DNA of 64,000 nucleotides from an uncultured Myxococcales bacterium (lineage in GTDB: Bacteria; Myxococcota_A; Polyangia; Polyangiales; Polyangiaceae): the NCBI GenBank assembly GCA_937949945.1, contig CALFEQ010000179.1, positions 1 through 64,000 on the forward strand, read 5' to 3'. Both the position numbers and the translations under genes were made by a program. The notes under the pieces were generated by a model that saw only the letters and a program-made list of their open reading frames with translations, ran no database searches and was not told the DNA's origin. Positions 28,813 through 37,452 of this stretch are shown here, one piece after another; within the stretch, counting starts at the first letter, position 1, and each line of letters begins with the position of its first letter.

Positions 28813-30699
28813 ATGAGCGACGCAACGACCTTGCACGGAGTCAACGGCACGAAGCAGGGGGCGAAGAAGAGGCTCAAGATCGCCGATCAAGCGCTCGACC
28901 TCGACGCGGAGCTCGCGAAGTTCGAGGAGGAGGAGCGCAGGCGCCTCGGTCTCGACGGAAAGACGGAGCAGTGGATCGAGGACATGGTGAACCTGCAGTT
29001 CTTGCGCTCCGAGCGCGCGAACGTCACCATCCTCATCGGCGGCCTCACCCTCGCGCACGACTACCTCATCGAGGGCGGTCTCCGCGGCATCGGCTACAAC
29101 GTGCAGATGCTGGACGTGCCCGACACGGCGGCGTTCCAGACGGGCAAGGAGTTCGGCAACCGCGGTCAGTGCAACCCGACGTATTTCACCGTCGGGAACC
29201 TCATCAAGTACCTCATCACGCTGCGCGACGAGCACGGCCTGTCGAGCGAGGAGATCGTCAAGAAGTACGTCTTCCTCACCGCGGGCGCGTGCGGCCCGTG
29301 CCGCTTCGGCATGTACGTCACGGAGTACCGCAAGGCGCTACGCGACGCGGGCTTCGACGGCTTCCGCGTCCTGCTCTTCCAGCAGACCGGTGGCCTGAAG
29401 CAGGCGACGGGCGAGGAGCTCGGCCTCGAGCTCAACACGACATTCTTCTGGGCGATCCTGAAGGGAATGTTCGCCGGCGACGTCCTCAACGCGTACGGCT
29501 ATCGCGTGCGCCCCTACGAGAAGAACAAGGGCGAGACGGACGCGAAGCTGGAGCAGTGCAAGAAGATCCTCTACGACGCGCTCGCGAACCGGCAGAACAT
29601 CCTCGCGGCGCTCTGGAAGTGCAAGCCGATCCTCCGATCGATCGAGATCGACCGGACGATCGTGAAGCCGAAGGTCTCCATCATCGGCGAGTTCTGGGCG
29701 ATGACGACGGAGGGCGACGGCAACTACGAGCTCCAGCGCTTCCTCGAGTCCGAGGGCGCCGAGTGCGACATCCAGCTCGTCGCCGCGTGGATGCTCTACA
29801 TGCTGTGGGAGGTTCGCAACGACACCAAGGAGCGCGCGAACCTCCGCGAGTGGGACACGGCCAAGTACGGCCTCGGCGGCGGCGGTCCGTTCGCCGTCCT
29901 GCAGAAGCTCGCGATCAGCCACGTCGGTGACGCGGCCGTCAAAGCGATCTTCCAGGTCTTCGCGCACGCGGCCGGCCTCTACGGCTACAAGTTCGCGTCG
30001 ATGGACGAGATCGCGAGGGTCGCGCACGACTTCTACAACAACGACCTGCGCGGCGGCGAAGGTCACATGGAGGTCGGCAAGCTGATCCTCAACGTGGTCC
30101 ACCAGAAGTGCCACATGACGATCAGCGTGAAGCCGTTCGGCTGCATGCCGAGCGCCGGCGTCTCGGACGGCGTGCAGTCGGCGATCACGGAGAAGTACCC
30201 GGGCACGATCTTCTGCCCGGTGGAGACGAGCGGTGACGGGCGCGTGAACTTCTATTCGCGCGTGCAGATGTACCTCTTCAAGGCGAAGCAGGCCGCGCAG
30301 GCGGAGTACGAGCGCGCCTTGAAGGAGCACGGCGTCACGCGCGAGCAGGTGGCCGCCGCCCTCGACGCGCACCCGCGCTTCCGCAACCCGCTGTTCAAGC
30401 CGAAGCACGTCTACTGCGGTTCGAGCGCGGACATCGTCGCCGCGGTCGCCCCGTACATCACGAAGACGCGCGCCGAGCGCTGGCGTGACCGGCTCTCGCG
30501 TCTCGTCACCGGCAGCAAGGCGGCGGCGCAGAAGACGCCGCACCTCGCGGTCAGTCTCGTCCACGCCGTCAAGGACGCCCCGAAGGTCGCCGAGCGCGTG
30601 AAGGAGGACATCGCGATCCTGCGCGACCTCCGCGCGCTCAAGAAGCAGTCCGCGCGGCGCGAGCACGTCGAGACGCTCGACGCTGCGGCCGAGGAGTGA
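28813..30699 (+). CDS. 2-hydroxyacyl-CoA dehydratase-like protein, partner of the tandem activase
   Basis: The 628-residue protein belongs to the dehydratase D-component superfamily. Cys residues likely to bind an iron-sulfur cluster occur in GNRGQCNPTYF (near 117), TAGACGPCRFGMY (near 160) and KPFGCMPSAGVSDG (near 443). It starts at ATG 28813 after a strong GAGGAGAGAG site and is cotranscribed with the tandem activase gene. The substrate is unknown; related pairs are found in many bacteria without a known dehydration pathway. The last 110 residues are helical and basic. A stable hairpin follows at 30756-30787. Confidence 0.85.
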   Translation: MSDATTLHGVNGTKQGAKKRLKIADQALDLDAELAKFEEEERRRLGLDGKTEQWIEDMVNLQFLRSERANVTILIGGLTLAHDYLIEGGLRGIGYNVQMLDVPDTAAFQTGKEFGNRGQCNPTYFTVGNLIKYLITLRDEHGLSSEEIVKKYVFLTAGACGPCRFGMYVTEYRKALRDAGFDGFRVLLFQQTGGLKQATGEELGLELNTTFFWAILKGMFAGDVLNAYGYRVRPYEKNKGETDAKLEQCKKILYDALANRQNILAALWKCKPILRSIEIDRTIVKPKVSIIGEFWAMTTEGDGNYELQRFLESEGAECDIQLVAAWMLYMLWEVRNDTKERANLREWDTAKYGLGGGGPFAVLQKLAISHVGDAAVKAIFQVFAHAAGLYGYKFASMDEIARVAHDFYNNDLRGGEGHMEVGKLILNVVHQKCHMTISVKPFGCMPSAGVSDGVQSAITEKYPGTIFCPVETSGDGRVNFYSRVQMYLFKAKQAAQAEYERALKEHGVTREQVAAALDAHPRFRNPLFKPKHVYCGSSADIVAAVAPYITKTRAERWRDRLSRLVTGSKAAAQKTPHLAVSLVHAVKDAPKVAERVKEDIAILRDLRALKKQSARREHVETLDAAAEE

Positions 30700-30755
30700 G
30701 CCAGAAAGCACTACGATCGACCTGATCGTCCGGATCCCACGATCGGATCTCGAAG

Positions 30756-30787
30756 GCATCGACGGGGGCGCCGGCCCTCGTCGATGC
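30756..30787 (+). terminator. Hairpin after the dehydratase operon
   Basis: A 14-bp stem (GCATCGACG with CGTCGATGC, one G-T pair, then GGGC with GCCC) and a GCCG loop start 57 bp after the dehydratase stop. There is no T-run, so this is a candidate only. Confidence 0.6.
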
Positions 30788-30858
30788 GCTGGAAGACCGG
30801 CTTTCTCGAGGGGGGCACGGCGTCGCTGGACGGCACGGCCGTTGCTGCGTCGCGTGCG

Positions 30859-31707
30859 ATGCGTTCGCTCTCCAACGTGTGGGCCTCCTCGATCCTGCTC
30901 GCCCTCGTCGCGTGCACGTCGTCGGCGCCGACCGCGGATCCGAGCGAGACGACGGATCCGACCCTCTCCGAGGAAGAGGAGGACCGGGACGGGGCGGAGG
31001 GCGACGAGGCTTCCGGAGCTCTGGGCTCGGAGCCCGACGGCGACGAGGGCGAGGCGGACGACGCCGAAGAGCCCGAGCCGAACATCGATCCGTCGCCTTC
31101 GACCCATCCCGAGGTCGTGTACGTCTTGATGTCGGGCTTCCGCGGCTCCGGGTTCTGCACCGGGACGCTCGTGTCGAAGGACATCGTCGTCACGGCGGGG
31201 CACTGCCTTCAATCGATGTTCGATTCGTGGAGCGTCGTCGCGCCCAACGCACCCGGCCGGCCGCGGGTGAAGGCCTCGCGCGTCGCGATGTACGACCGGA
31301 GGTGGGCCGACCCGGCGCATCCGGATCTCGGCGTGCTGAAGCTCGCGAGCGCGATCACGCTTCCCGCGTACGCCGAGCTCACGGACGTCTCGGCGCGCGT
31401 CGAGGCGGACCAATCGACCCTCGGCGTCGCGGTGGTGCGAACCTACGTCGAGCCCGAGGCTCCGCTGCGGAAGACGGACGTGCTGCCGATCTCGAGCGCG
31501 GTCGATCTCGGCTACACGCACGGGTTCTCCGTCCCGATGTTCTCGGCCGGCGGCGACTCCGGTGCGGGCGTCTTCCTCGTCGAGAAGGGGCAGATGACCC
31601 ACAAGCTGATCGGCGTCGTTCGCGAGCCCGAGCCCCAGCGAGGGATCGATCACCTCACGCGCGTCGACGCCGCGTTCATCCAGTGGGTTCAGTCCCAGGG
31701 CCGTTGA
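30859..31707 (+). CDS. Trypsin-like (S1) protease lipoprotein
   Basis: The 282-residue exported protein has a lipobox at LLALVACTSS and an acidic linker of about 55 residues. The S1 domain has His in VVTAGHCLQ, Asp in HPDLGVLKLA, and Ser in GGDSGAGVF. The usual GDSGGP is GDSGAG here, which still keeps the nucleophile and oxyanion Gly. ATG 30859 puts the hydrophobic core right after the start; an earlier in-frame ATG at 30784 would precede it by 25 non-signal-like residues. It converges on and overlaps the DoxX gene by 32 bp. Confidence 0.87.
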   Translation: MRSLSNVWASSILLALVACTSSAPTADPSETTDPTLSEEEEDRDGAEGDEASGALGSEPDGDEGEADDAEEPEPNIDPSPSTHPEVVYVLMSGFRGSGFCTGTLVSKDIVVTAGHCLQSMFDSWSVVAPNAPGRPRVKASRVAMYDRRWADPAHPDLGVLKLASAITLPAYAELTDVSARVEADQSTLGVAVVRTYVEPEAPLRKTDVLPISSAVDLGYTHGFSVPMFSAGGDSGAGVFLVEKGQMTHKLIGVVREPEPQRGIDHLTRVDAAFIQWVQSQGR

Positions 31708-32197
31708 CCGGAGTCCACAGCCGGCGGTCGAGCGAGAGCGCGCCGCTGCCGCGCACCACCAACGCGGCGGCGATCGCCACGCCGAGCAGGTGGTACTCGA
31801 AGCCCTCGCCTGTCTGGCCTCCCGTCCAGTTCATGAAGAACCCGTTCGAGAAGTGCGTCGTGGCGGCGACGGCCAGCACCACGCCGAGGCCGGCCGCCGC
31901 GACCCGCCCGCCGAGCCCGAGGATCAGGAAGACCGGCGCCACGAGCTCGGTGACGATGGCGAGGGCCGCGAGGAGCCCGGGGATGCCGAGCGTGTCGGTC
32001 ATCCACCCGTACGTCCCCGCGAAGCCGTAGCCGCCGAACCAACCGAGGGCGTGCTGCGCCCCGTGGGGGAACATGACCACGCCGAGCGTCAGGCGGAGCC
32101 CGAGCGCGACGCGATCGTCCTTCGTCGAGAGGAGCGCCGCGCCGAGCGGCGTGCCCTGCCCGAGCGACGAGGACAGCACCCTGGCGACGGGGCTCAT
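31676..32197 (-). CDS. DoxX-family membrane protein
   Basis: The 173-residue protein has four membrane spans and DoxX features: GLRLTLGVVMFPHGAQHALGWFGG near residue 33 and a Gly-rich third span (VFLILGLGGRVAAAGLGVVLA). The family is linked to quinone or sulfur redox and oxidative stress, but biochemistry is weak. ATG 32197 overlaps the rhodanese stop codon by ATGA, so the two are translated together. Its 3' end overlaps the convergent protease gene at 31676-31707. Confidence 0.87.
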   Translation of the reverse strand: MSPVARVLSSSLGQGTPLGAALLSTKDDRVALGLRLTLGVVMFPHGAQHALGWFGGYGFAGTYGWMTDTLGIPGLLAALAIVTELVAPVFLILGLGGRVAAAGLGVVLAVAATTHFSNGFFMNWTGGQTGEGFEYHLLGVAIAAALVVRGSGALSLDRRLWTPVNGPGTEPTG

Positions 32198-32529
32198 CGC
32201 GTCACCTCCAGCGCCAGGCCGGCGTCCTTCCACTCCGCCTTGCCGCCGGGGAACACGCGGACGGAGCCGTAGCCGAGCTCCGCGAGCTTCCGCGCCGCCA
32301 CCTTGCTGTTCTGGCACTCCGTGTTCGAGCAGTAGACGACGATCTCGCGATCCTTCTCGGGCGCGTGCCTCGCTGCGACCTCGACGATCCGATCGAGGGG
32401 CATCGCGACGGCTCCGGGGATGTGGCCCGCCGCGAAGTGCGGCTCGGGCAGGGCCTCGAAGAGGACGGGGGGCACGGGCCCGGCGAGGCAACGAACGAGC
32501 TCTTCACGCGTGATGGTCTGGATGTCCAT
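32194..32529 (-). CDS. Rhodanese-domain sulfurtransferase
   Basis: The 111-residue cytoplasmic single-domain rhodanese has the fold signature HFAAGHIPGAVAMPLD near residue 32 and an active-site loop starting at Cys in VVYCSNTECQNS near 66. It should move sulfane sulfur between small molecules or proteins. A near-perfect ribosome site, AGGAGG, lies 6 nt before its ATG, inside the palindrome at 32536-32552. It forms an operon with DoxX and is divergent from the LysR gene, the usual arrangement for LysR control. Confidence 0.9.
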   Translation of the reverse strand: MDIQTITREELVRCLAGPVPPVLFEALPEPHFAAGHIPGAVAMPLDRIVEVAARHAPEKDREIVVYCSNTECQNSKVAARKLAELGYGSVRVFPGGKAEWKDAGLALEVTR

Positions 32530-32535
32530 GAGCGT

Positions 32536-32552
32536 CCTCCTTTCGAAGGAGG
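32536..32552. promoter_or_regulatory. Palindrome over the rhodanese ribosome site
   Basis: CCTCCTT-TCG-AAGGAGG is a perfect 7-bp inverted repeat in the 59-bp divergent gap between rhodanese and LysR. Its right arm region supplies the Shine-Dalgarno sequence of the minus-strand gene, so folding of the message could hide the ribosome site. Confidence 0.5.
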
Positions 32553-32588
32553 AGAGTGCGCTCGCGCGAGAGATTCATCCAACGCGTA

Positions 32589-33515
32589 ATGGTCATGTTA
32601 GTCATCGATCTCGTGAATATCACGTCGGTGAACCTGAACCTGTTCGTGACGTTCGACGCCCTCCTCCAGGAGCGCAACGTCACGCGCGCGGCGAAGCGCC
32701 TCGGGCTGACCCAGTCCGCCGTGAGCAACGCGCTACGGAACCTGCGCGTCCTGTTCGACGATCCGCTCTTCCTCCGTCGCTCCGCGGGCGTGGAGCCGAC
32801 GCCGCGCGCGCTGGCGCTCGCCGAGCCGATCCGCCGCGGGCTGGCGGCGTTCTCCGCTGCGCTCGCCCCCGCGACGTTCGAGCCGCGGACCGCGGAGCGC
32901 CGTTTCGTGATCGCGGCCAGCGACTACGTCGAGCTCGTCCTCTTGCCGCCGCTCCTCCAGCGCCTCGCGCAGGCGGCGCCCGGGATCCGCCTCGACGTCG
33001 TCCCGTGGGGCCTCCACGAGGTGCCCGGCTCGCTGGCGCGCGGAGAAGTCGATCTCATGATCGGTTACTACTCGCGGGTGCCGCCCGCGCATCGTGCCGA
33101 GGCGCTCTTCACCGAGGAGTACATCGGGATCGTCCGCAAGCGTCACCCGACGATCCGGTCACGCCCCACGCTCCGCGCCTGGACCTCGGTCCCGCACGTC
33201 GTCGTCTCCGAGAAGCCGGGGAGCCGATCGGGGGTCGACCGCGCGCTCGCGGCGCGCGGGCTCGCACGCACCGTCGGAGCCCACGTCTCTCACTTCTCGA
33301 TCGTCCCGCACATCGTCGCGCGCACCGACTTCGTCGCTCTGCTCAGCAGGCGCGTGGCCGAGCCGGCTGCGCGCTCTCTGGGCCTCGTCACGTTCCGCCC
33401 GCCGATCGCGCTCCCGAAGAGCGAGGTCGGTCAGGTCTGGCACGAGCGGCTCGACGCCGACCCCGGCCATGCGTGGCTGCGAGGTCAGATCGCGGACGTC
33501 GCACGGACCGTGTGA
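32589..33515 (+). CDS. LysR-family transcriptional regulator
   Basis: The 308-residue protein has the N-terminal LysR helix-turn-helix (NLNLFVTFDALLQERNVTRA followed by GLTQSAVSNALRNLR, about residues 12-55) and a periplasmic-binding-protein-like effector domain (about 100-300). The opening resembles the NodD/NahR side of the family. I use ATG 32589; ATG 32595 or a GTG a little further on would still keep the whole domain. It probably controls the divergent rhodanese-DoxX operon and itself. Confidence 0.9.
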   Translation: MVMLVIDLVNITSVNLNLFVTFDALLQERNVTRAAKRLGLTQSAVSNALRNLRVLFDDPLFLRRSAGVEPTPRALALAEPIRRGLAAFSAALAPATFEPRTAERRFVIAASDYVELVLLPPLLQRLAQAAPGIRLDVVPWGLHEVPGSLARGEVDLMIGYYSRVPPAHRAEALFTEEYIGIVRKRHPTIRSRPTLRAWTSVPHVVVSEKPGSRSGVDRALAARGLARTVGAHVSHFSIVPHIVARTDFVALLSRRVAEPAARSLGLVTFRPPIALPKSEVGQVWHERLDADPGHAWLRGQIADVARTV

Positions 33516-33557
33516 TGCGAGTGGCGCGCGATCACCTCCGGCGATAGAGTTCCGGCC

Positions 33558-34568
33558 GTGCGACGTCACCTCGTGTTCTTCTCGGGCACGCTCTTCGTCC
33601 TTTCGGCCGGAGCCGTCACGTTCTGGGGATGCGGCTCGGACGACGCCGCCGGGGCTGCGTCGTCGGGCGCTCCGGCGGCTTCGACTTCGACCGAGGACGG
33701 CGGGACCACCTCGGGCGGAGGCTCGAGCGGAGAGGGCGCCCCGCAGCCGAGCGACTCGGGGGGCGGCGCGTCGAGCCCCATCATCGACGAACGGCCGTAC
33801 GCCGTGAAGGTGCCGACCAACTACGACCCGGCCGTTCCGACGCCGCTCGTCGTCTCGCTCCACGGCTATACCGGCAACGCGCGCGTCCACGAGGCGTACT
33901 TCAAGCTCGGCGCCCTCGCCGACGAGAAGACCTTCTTGCTGGCGATGCCCGACGGGCTGAAAGACGCACAGGGCAACCAGTTCTGGGCCGCGAACGACGC
34001 GTGCTGCGACTTCCTGGACAAGTCGACGGACGACGTCGCGTACCTCGCCGCCGTCATCGCCGACATGAAGGCGAAGTACAACGTGGATCCGAAGCGCGTG
34101 TACGTCGTCGGGCACTCGAACGGCGGGTTCATGGCGCATCGGCTCGCCTGCGACCTCGCGAGCGAGATCGCAGGCATCGTCAGCCTCGCCGGTGCGGTCT
34201 GGGCGGACGCCTCGAAGTGCAACCCCACGGAGCCCGTCGCCGTCCTCCAGGTGCACGGCGACGCCGATCTCGTCGTCAGCTACACGGGCGGCTCTCTCTT
34301 CGGGACGTTCCCGCCGTACCCGGGAGCGAAGAAGACCGTGGCCACGTGGGCGGAGGAGAACGGCTGCGACGCGACGCTCACGGACACGGGCGAGAAGATC
34401 GATCTCGACACCGCGCTCGCCGGCGCGGAGACGAAGGTGGAGCGGCACGCGTGCACGAGCGGAGCGGCCGAGCTCTGGACGATCGTCGGCGGAGGGCACG
34501 TGCCGTCGTTCAATGCCCAGTGGGCCCAGCGCATCTACGGCTTCCTCGAGGCGCATCCGAAGCCGTGA
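33558..34568 (+). CDS. Esterase/PHB depolymerase-like lipoprotein (LpqC family)
   Basis: The 336-residue exported alpha/beta hydrolase has a Cys after the signal core (TFWGCGSDD), a Ser/Gly linker and the catalytic domain. It reads PLVVSLHGYTGN for the oxyanion region, VVGHSNGGFMAH for the nucleophile Ser (near residue 195), HGDADLVV for Asp, and GGGHVPS for His. Relatives cleave polyhydroxybutyrate or feruloyl esters; the true substrate is not readable. The GTG start has TAGAGT 7 nt upstream, a good leaderless-type promoter. It is convergent with the kinase gene. Confidence 0.87.
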   Translation: MRRHLVFFSGTLFVLSAGAVTFWGCGSDDAAGAASSGAPAASTSTEDGGTTSGGGSSGEGAPQPSDSGGGASSPIIDERPYAVKVPTNYDPAVPTPLVVSLHGYTGNARVHEAYFKLGALADEKTFLLAMPDGLKDAQGNQFWAANDACCDFLDKSTDDVAYLAAVIADMKAKYNVDPKRVYVVGHSNGGFMAHRLACDLASEIAGIVSLAGAVWADASKCNPTEPVAVLQVHGDADLVVSYTGGSLFGTFPPYPGAKKTVATWAEENGCDATLTDTGEKIDLDTALAGAETKVERHACTSGAAELWTIVGGGHVPSFNAQWAQRIYGFLEAHPKP

Positions 34569-34592
34569 GCGGCCGGCGTCGGCGAAGGCGCG

Positions 34593-36401
34593 TCAGCCCG
34601 GGCTCTTCGCGCATCGGAACCCGCCCTCCGCGAACCGGTAGTGCGGGTCGAAGCCCATCCGAGCATAGGTGCGGAGCGCACGCGCGTCGTACATGAACGA
34701 GCCGCCGCGCATGACGTGGCCGCTCTTGCGGTTCGGCTTGCTCGCGAGCTTCGGGTTCATGTTCGGGCCGTTCAGGTAGAAGTCCTCGTCGAACACGTCC
34801 TCGCACCACTCCCAGACGTTGCCGGCGAGGTCGAGGATCCCGTACGGCGAGGCGCCGTCGGGGTACGAGCCGACCGGCGTCGTCTTGTCCCGGCTCCTCC
34901 CGAAGTTCGCGTGCGACGGACGCGGCTCGGCGCGTCCCCACGGGTAGCGGCGGCCGTCGGTGCCGCGCGCCGCCTTCTCCCACTCCGCCTCGGTGGGCAG
35001 GCGGCGGCCGGCCCACGCGGCGTACGCGCGCGCGTCGAACCACGAGACGAAGACGACCGGGTGCTCGTCCTCGCCGCGAGGCGGCTTGCCGTCGCGCCAG
35101 TGCGCGAGGAAGCGCTTCGCGCCCGCGTCCGTCGGCTTGTAGTTCGTGGCCTCGAGGAACGTCGCGAACTGCGCGTTCGTCACGGGCGTGCGATCGATGT
35201 AGAAGGCGTCGACGTAGACCTCGCGCCGCCCCGGGCCCATCGCGAACTTCCCCGCGGGCACGAGCACCATCTCGTGGCCGCTCGTGTCCCGCAGCCTCTC
35301 CGGCAGCGGCCCCGAGGAGGCCTCCGACGCCTCGACCACCTCGGCGACGCCCGCGGGGATCGCGTCGAACAGGCGCTCGCGGAACACCGCGCAAGACTGA
35401 GGTCGCTTGTCGGGCGACTTCGCGAGCGCATCGAGGATGAGGCTCTCGAGCGCGGGCGGCACGTCGGGGCGGAGCTTCGAGGGCGCCTTCGGTGCGTTCG
35501 CGACGTGCGCCATCATCACGCTGAAGTGGCTGCCGTCGAAGGGCGGCTGCCCCGTGACGAGCTCGTAGAGCGTGACGCCGAGCGAGTAGATGTCCGAGCG
35601 GTGATCCGCCAGGCTTGGCGTCTTCACCTGCTCCGGGGACATGTAACGGCACGTCCCGAGCAGCGCGCCGCTCACGGTGTACGTCGTCCCTTCGAGGACC
35701 TTGGCGATCCCGAAGTCGGCGATCTTCGACCGGAGCCGACCGTTCTCGTTGCGCACGAGCACGTTCGCGGGCTTCAGATCGCGGTGGATGACGCCGTGCG
35801 CGTGAGCGTCGTCCATCGCGAGCAGGACGTCGCCCAGGACGCTGCGGATCTGGTCGAACGGCATCTTCCCTCGCCAGCGCGCGAGGTGCTGCGCGAGGTT
35901 CTCCCCTTCGACGAGCTCCATCACGATCGCGAGGACGTGCTCGCCGTGGATGAAGTCGTAGATGGCGACCGCTCCGGGGTGCCGGAACGTCCGGAGCACG
36001 CGCGCCTCGCGGATGAACCGGCGCCGCACCTCGGGATCGCCGGTGAGGTTCATGTGGAGGCACTTGATCGCGACGTCGCGCCCGACCGCCATGTCGCGCG
36101 CGCGGTAGACGACGCCCATGCCGCCTTCGCCGATGACGCCCTCGATCCGGTAGACCGAGAGCGTCGTCCCGACCGGCAGGCGCATCGGCGGCAGCTCCGC
36201 GGTCACGACGTCTTCGTTCGCGCGAACGAGCTCCGTCGGCGCGAGCTGGGTGCTCTCGCCACGAGCGGCTCCCTCGTCGGTCCTCGAAGAGACGGGGAGG
36301 GCGGGCTCGCTCGGCACCGGACGCCCGCAGCGATGACAGAAGCGCGCCTCCGCCGCGAGCGTGGCTCCGCAGGACGAACAGACAGCCGGCTCCTCGCCCA
36401 T
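34593..36401 (-). CDS. Serine/threonine protein kinase fused to FGE-sulfatase-like domain
   Basis: The 602-residue protein has three parts: a zinc ribbon (CSSCGATL then CHRCGRP, about residues 8-26), a Hanks-type kinase (about 82-345) with GEGGMGVVYRARD, Lys in VAIKCLH, HRDLKPANV (Asp near 208) and DFGIAKV, and a formylglycine-generating-enzyme-like domain (about 365-600) with PVTNAQFATFLEATNY, RRLPTEAEWEKAARG and GNVWEWCEDVF, ending in RCAKSPG. It has no membrane span, so it is probably cytoplasmic. The FGE domain in such fusions is often a binding or sensor module; whether it is catalytic is unclear. The start has TAGAAT 8 nt upstream, so it likely has its own promoter despite the close amidohydrolase gene. 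Confidence 0.9.
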   Translation of the reverse strand: MGEEPAVCSSCGATLAAEARFCHRCGRPVPSEPALPVSSRTDEGAARGESTQLAPTELVRANEDVVTAELPPMRLPVGTTLSVYRIEGVIGEGGMGVVYRARDMAVGRDVAIKCLHMNLTGDPEVRRRFIREARVLRTFRHPGAVAIYDFIHGEHVLAIVMELVEGENLAQHLARWRGKMPFDQIRSVLGDVLLAMDDAHAHGVIHRDLKPANVLVRNENGRLRSKIADFGIAKVLEGTTYTVSGALLGTCRYMSPEQVKTPSLADHRSDIYSLGVTLYELVTGQPPFDGSHFSVMMAHVANAPKAPSKLRPDVPPALESLILDALAKSPDKRPQSCAVFRERLFDAIPAGVAEVVEASEASSGPLPERLRDTSGHEMVLVPAGKFAMGPGRREVYVDAFYIDRTPVTNAQFATFLEATNYKPTDAGAKRFLAHWRDGKPPRGEDEHPVVFVSWFDARAYAAWAGRRLPTEAEWEKAARGTDGRRYPWGRAEPRPSHANFGRSRDKTTPVGSYPDGASPYGILDLAGNVWEWCEDVFDEDFYLNGPNMNPKLASKPNRKSGHVMRGGSFMYDARALRTYARMGFDPHYRFAEGGFRCAKSPG

Positions 36402-36432
36402 CCGGCCGCATTCTACTCGACGAGACGCATCG

Positions 36433-37452
36433 TCAATCGATCCCGAGCAGCCGCGCGGCGTTGCTCCAGAGGAACTTGCGGCGGATGTCCGGTCGATCCT
36501 GGGTCGCGATGAGGATCTTCGCGACGCTGATCGCCGGGTGATAAAACGGCCAGTCCGAGCCGTGGACGACGCGGTCGGGATCGGCCTCGAGCACCATGCG
36601 CCGCACGTTGGAGAGCGACTGCGAAGAGGTCTCGAGCCACACGTTCGGGTACGCCTTCTGGAGCGCGAGCGCCTGCTCGAACTGCCGCGCGCCCGAGTGG
36701 CCGAGGATGAAGATCGTCCGCGGGTTCTGCCGGATGGGCTCTTCGTAGAACCTGACCTGGTTCAGGTACTGTCCGAGCTTCGGCTCGATCCCCGCCGGAC
36801 CGCAGTGCCAGAACACGAACATCTCGCGCTCGCCGCACATGCGGTAGAGGCGCTTCGCGCGCCGTGCGTCGGGGCGCACGAGCTGGACGGACGGATGCAT
36901 CTTGATGCCGCGGGCGCCCTGCGCGAGCTGCGCGTCGAGGCGCCGCTCGGGATCGCTCGCGTACGGATGCACCGAGCCGGCGGAGAGGATCTTCGACGTC
37001 GACCTCGCCGCCGACAGGGCGATGCTCGCGTTGTCGGACAGGACGGGGAAGTCGATCGGCAAGAGGACGGACGCACGGATACCCGTCTCGTCCATCTCGC
37101 GGAGCAGGTTCGGGATCGTGTGCGTCGCCCGCATGCCGCGCGGACCGAGGCTCCGCCAGGTGAGATCGCGCGTGAGCTCCCTCACGACCTCGCGCGACAT
37201 GTTCTGGTTCGCGTAGACGTCGAGGTCGATCGAGCAGCACGAGGGGAGGTAGTGCCGCGTCTCCGGGTGGAGCGCTCCGTAGTCGACGCTCGGCGGGCGG
37301 ACGTACGCGAGCGCGAGGTGCGTGTGCAGATCGGCGATGGGCCCGACGCTCGCGTCCTTCAGCACGAGGCGCCCCTCCTCGCTCAGCCCGAACCAGGGAA
37401 GGCGAGCGAGGTCGAAGAGGGACGTGAAGCGCGAGGGGAGAGGCCCGGTCAC
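36433..37452 (-). CDS. Amidohydrolase-superfamily protein
   Basis: The 339-residue TIM-barrel metal hydrolase has the opening ADLHTHLALAY (HxH metal ligands, near residue 41), FWHCGPAG and ILGHSGARQFEQ for later ligands, and the closing Asp motif VVHGSDWPFYHP. This belongs with the decarboxylase/lactonase-like Amidohydro_2 group. Its ATG overlaps the stop of the PLP lyase gene by four bases, so the two act in one operon and perhaps one pathway. The substrate is unknown. Confidence 0.85.
   Translation of the reverse strand: MTGPLPSRFTSLFDLARLPWFGLSEEGRLVLKDASVGPIADLHTHLALAYVRPPSVDYGALHPETRHYLPSCCSIDLDVYANQNMSREVVRELTRDLTWRSLGPRGMRATHTIPNLLREMDETGIRASVLLPIDFPVLSDNASIALSAARSTSKILSAGSVHPYASDPERRLDAQLAQGARGIKMHPSVQLVRPDARRAKRLYRMCGEREMFVFWHCGPAGIEPKLGQYLNQVRFYEEPIRQNPRTIFILGHSGARQFEQALALQKAYPNVWLETSSQSLSNVRRMVLEADPDRVVHGSDWPFYHPAISVAKILIATQDRPDIRRKFLWSNAARLLGID

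Noticed and set aside
29338..31653. A 771-codon minus-strand open frame over the dehydratase and protease genes
   Set aside because: It crosses two well-supported plus-strand genes and shows no recognisable domain or start signal.
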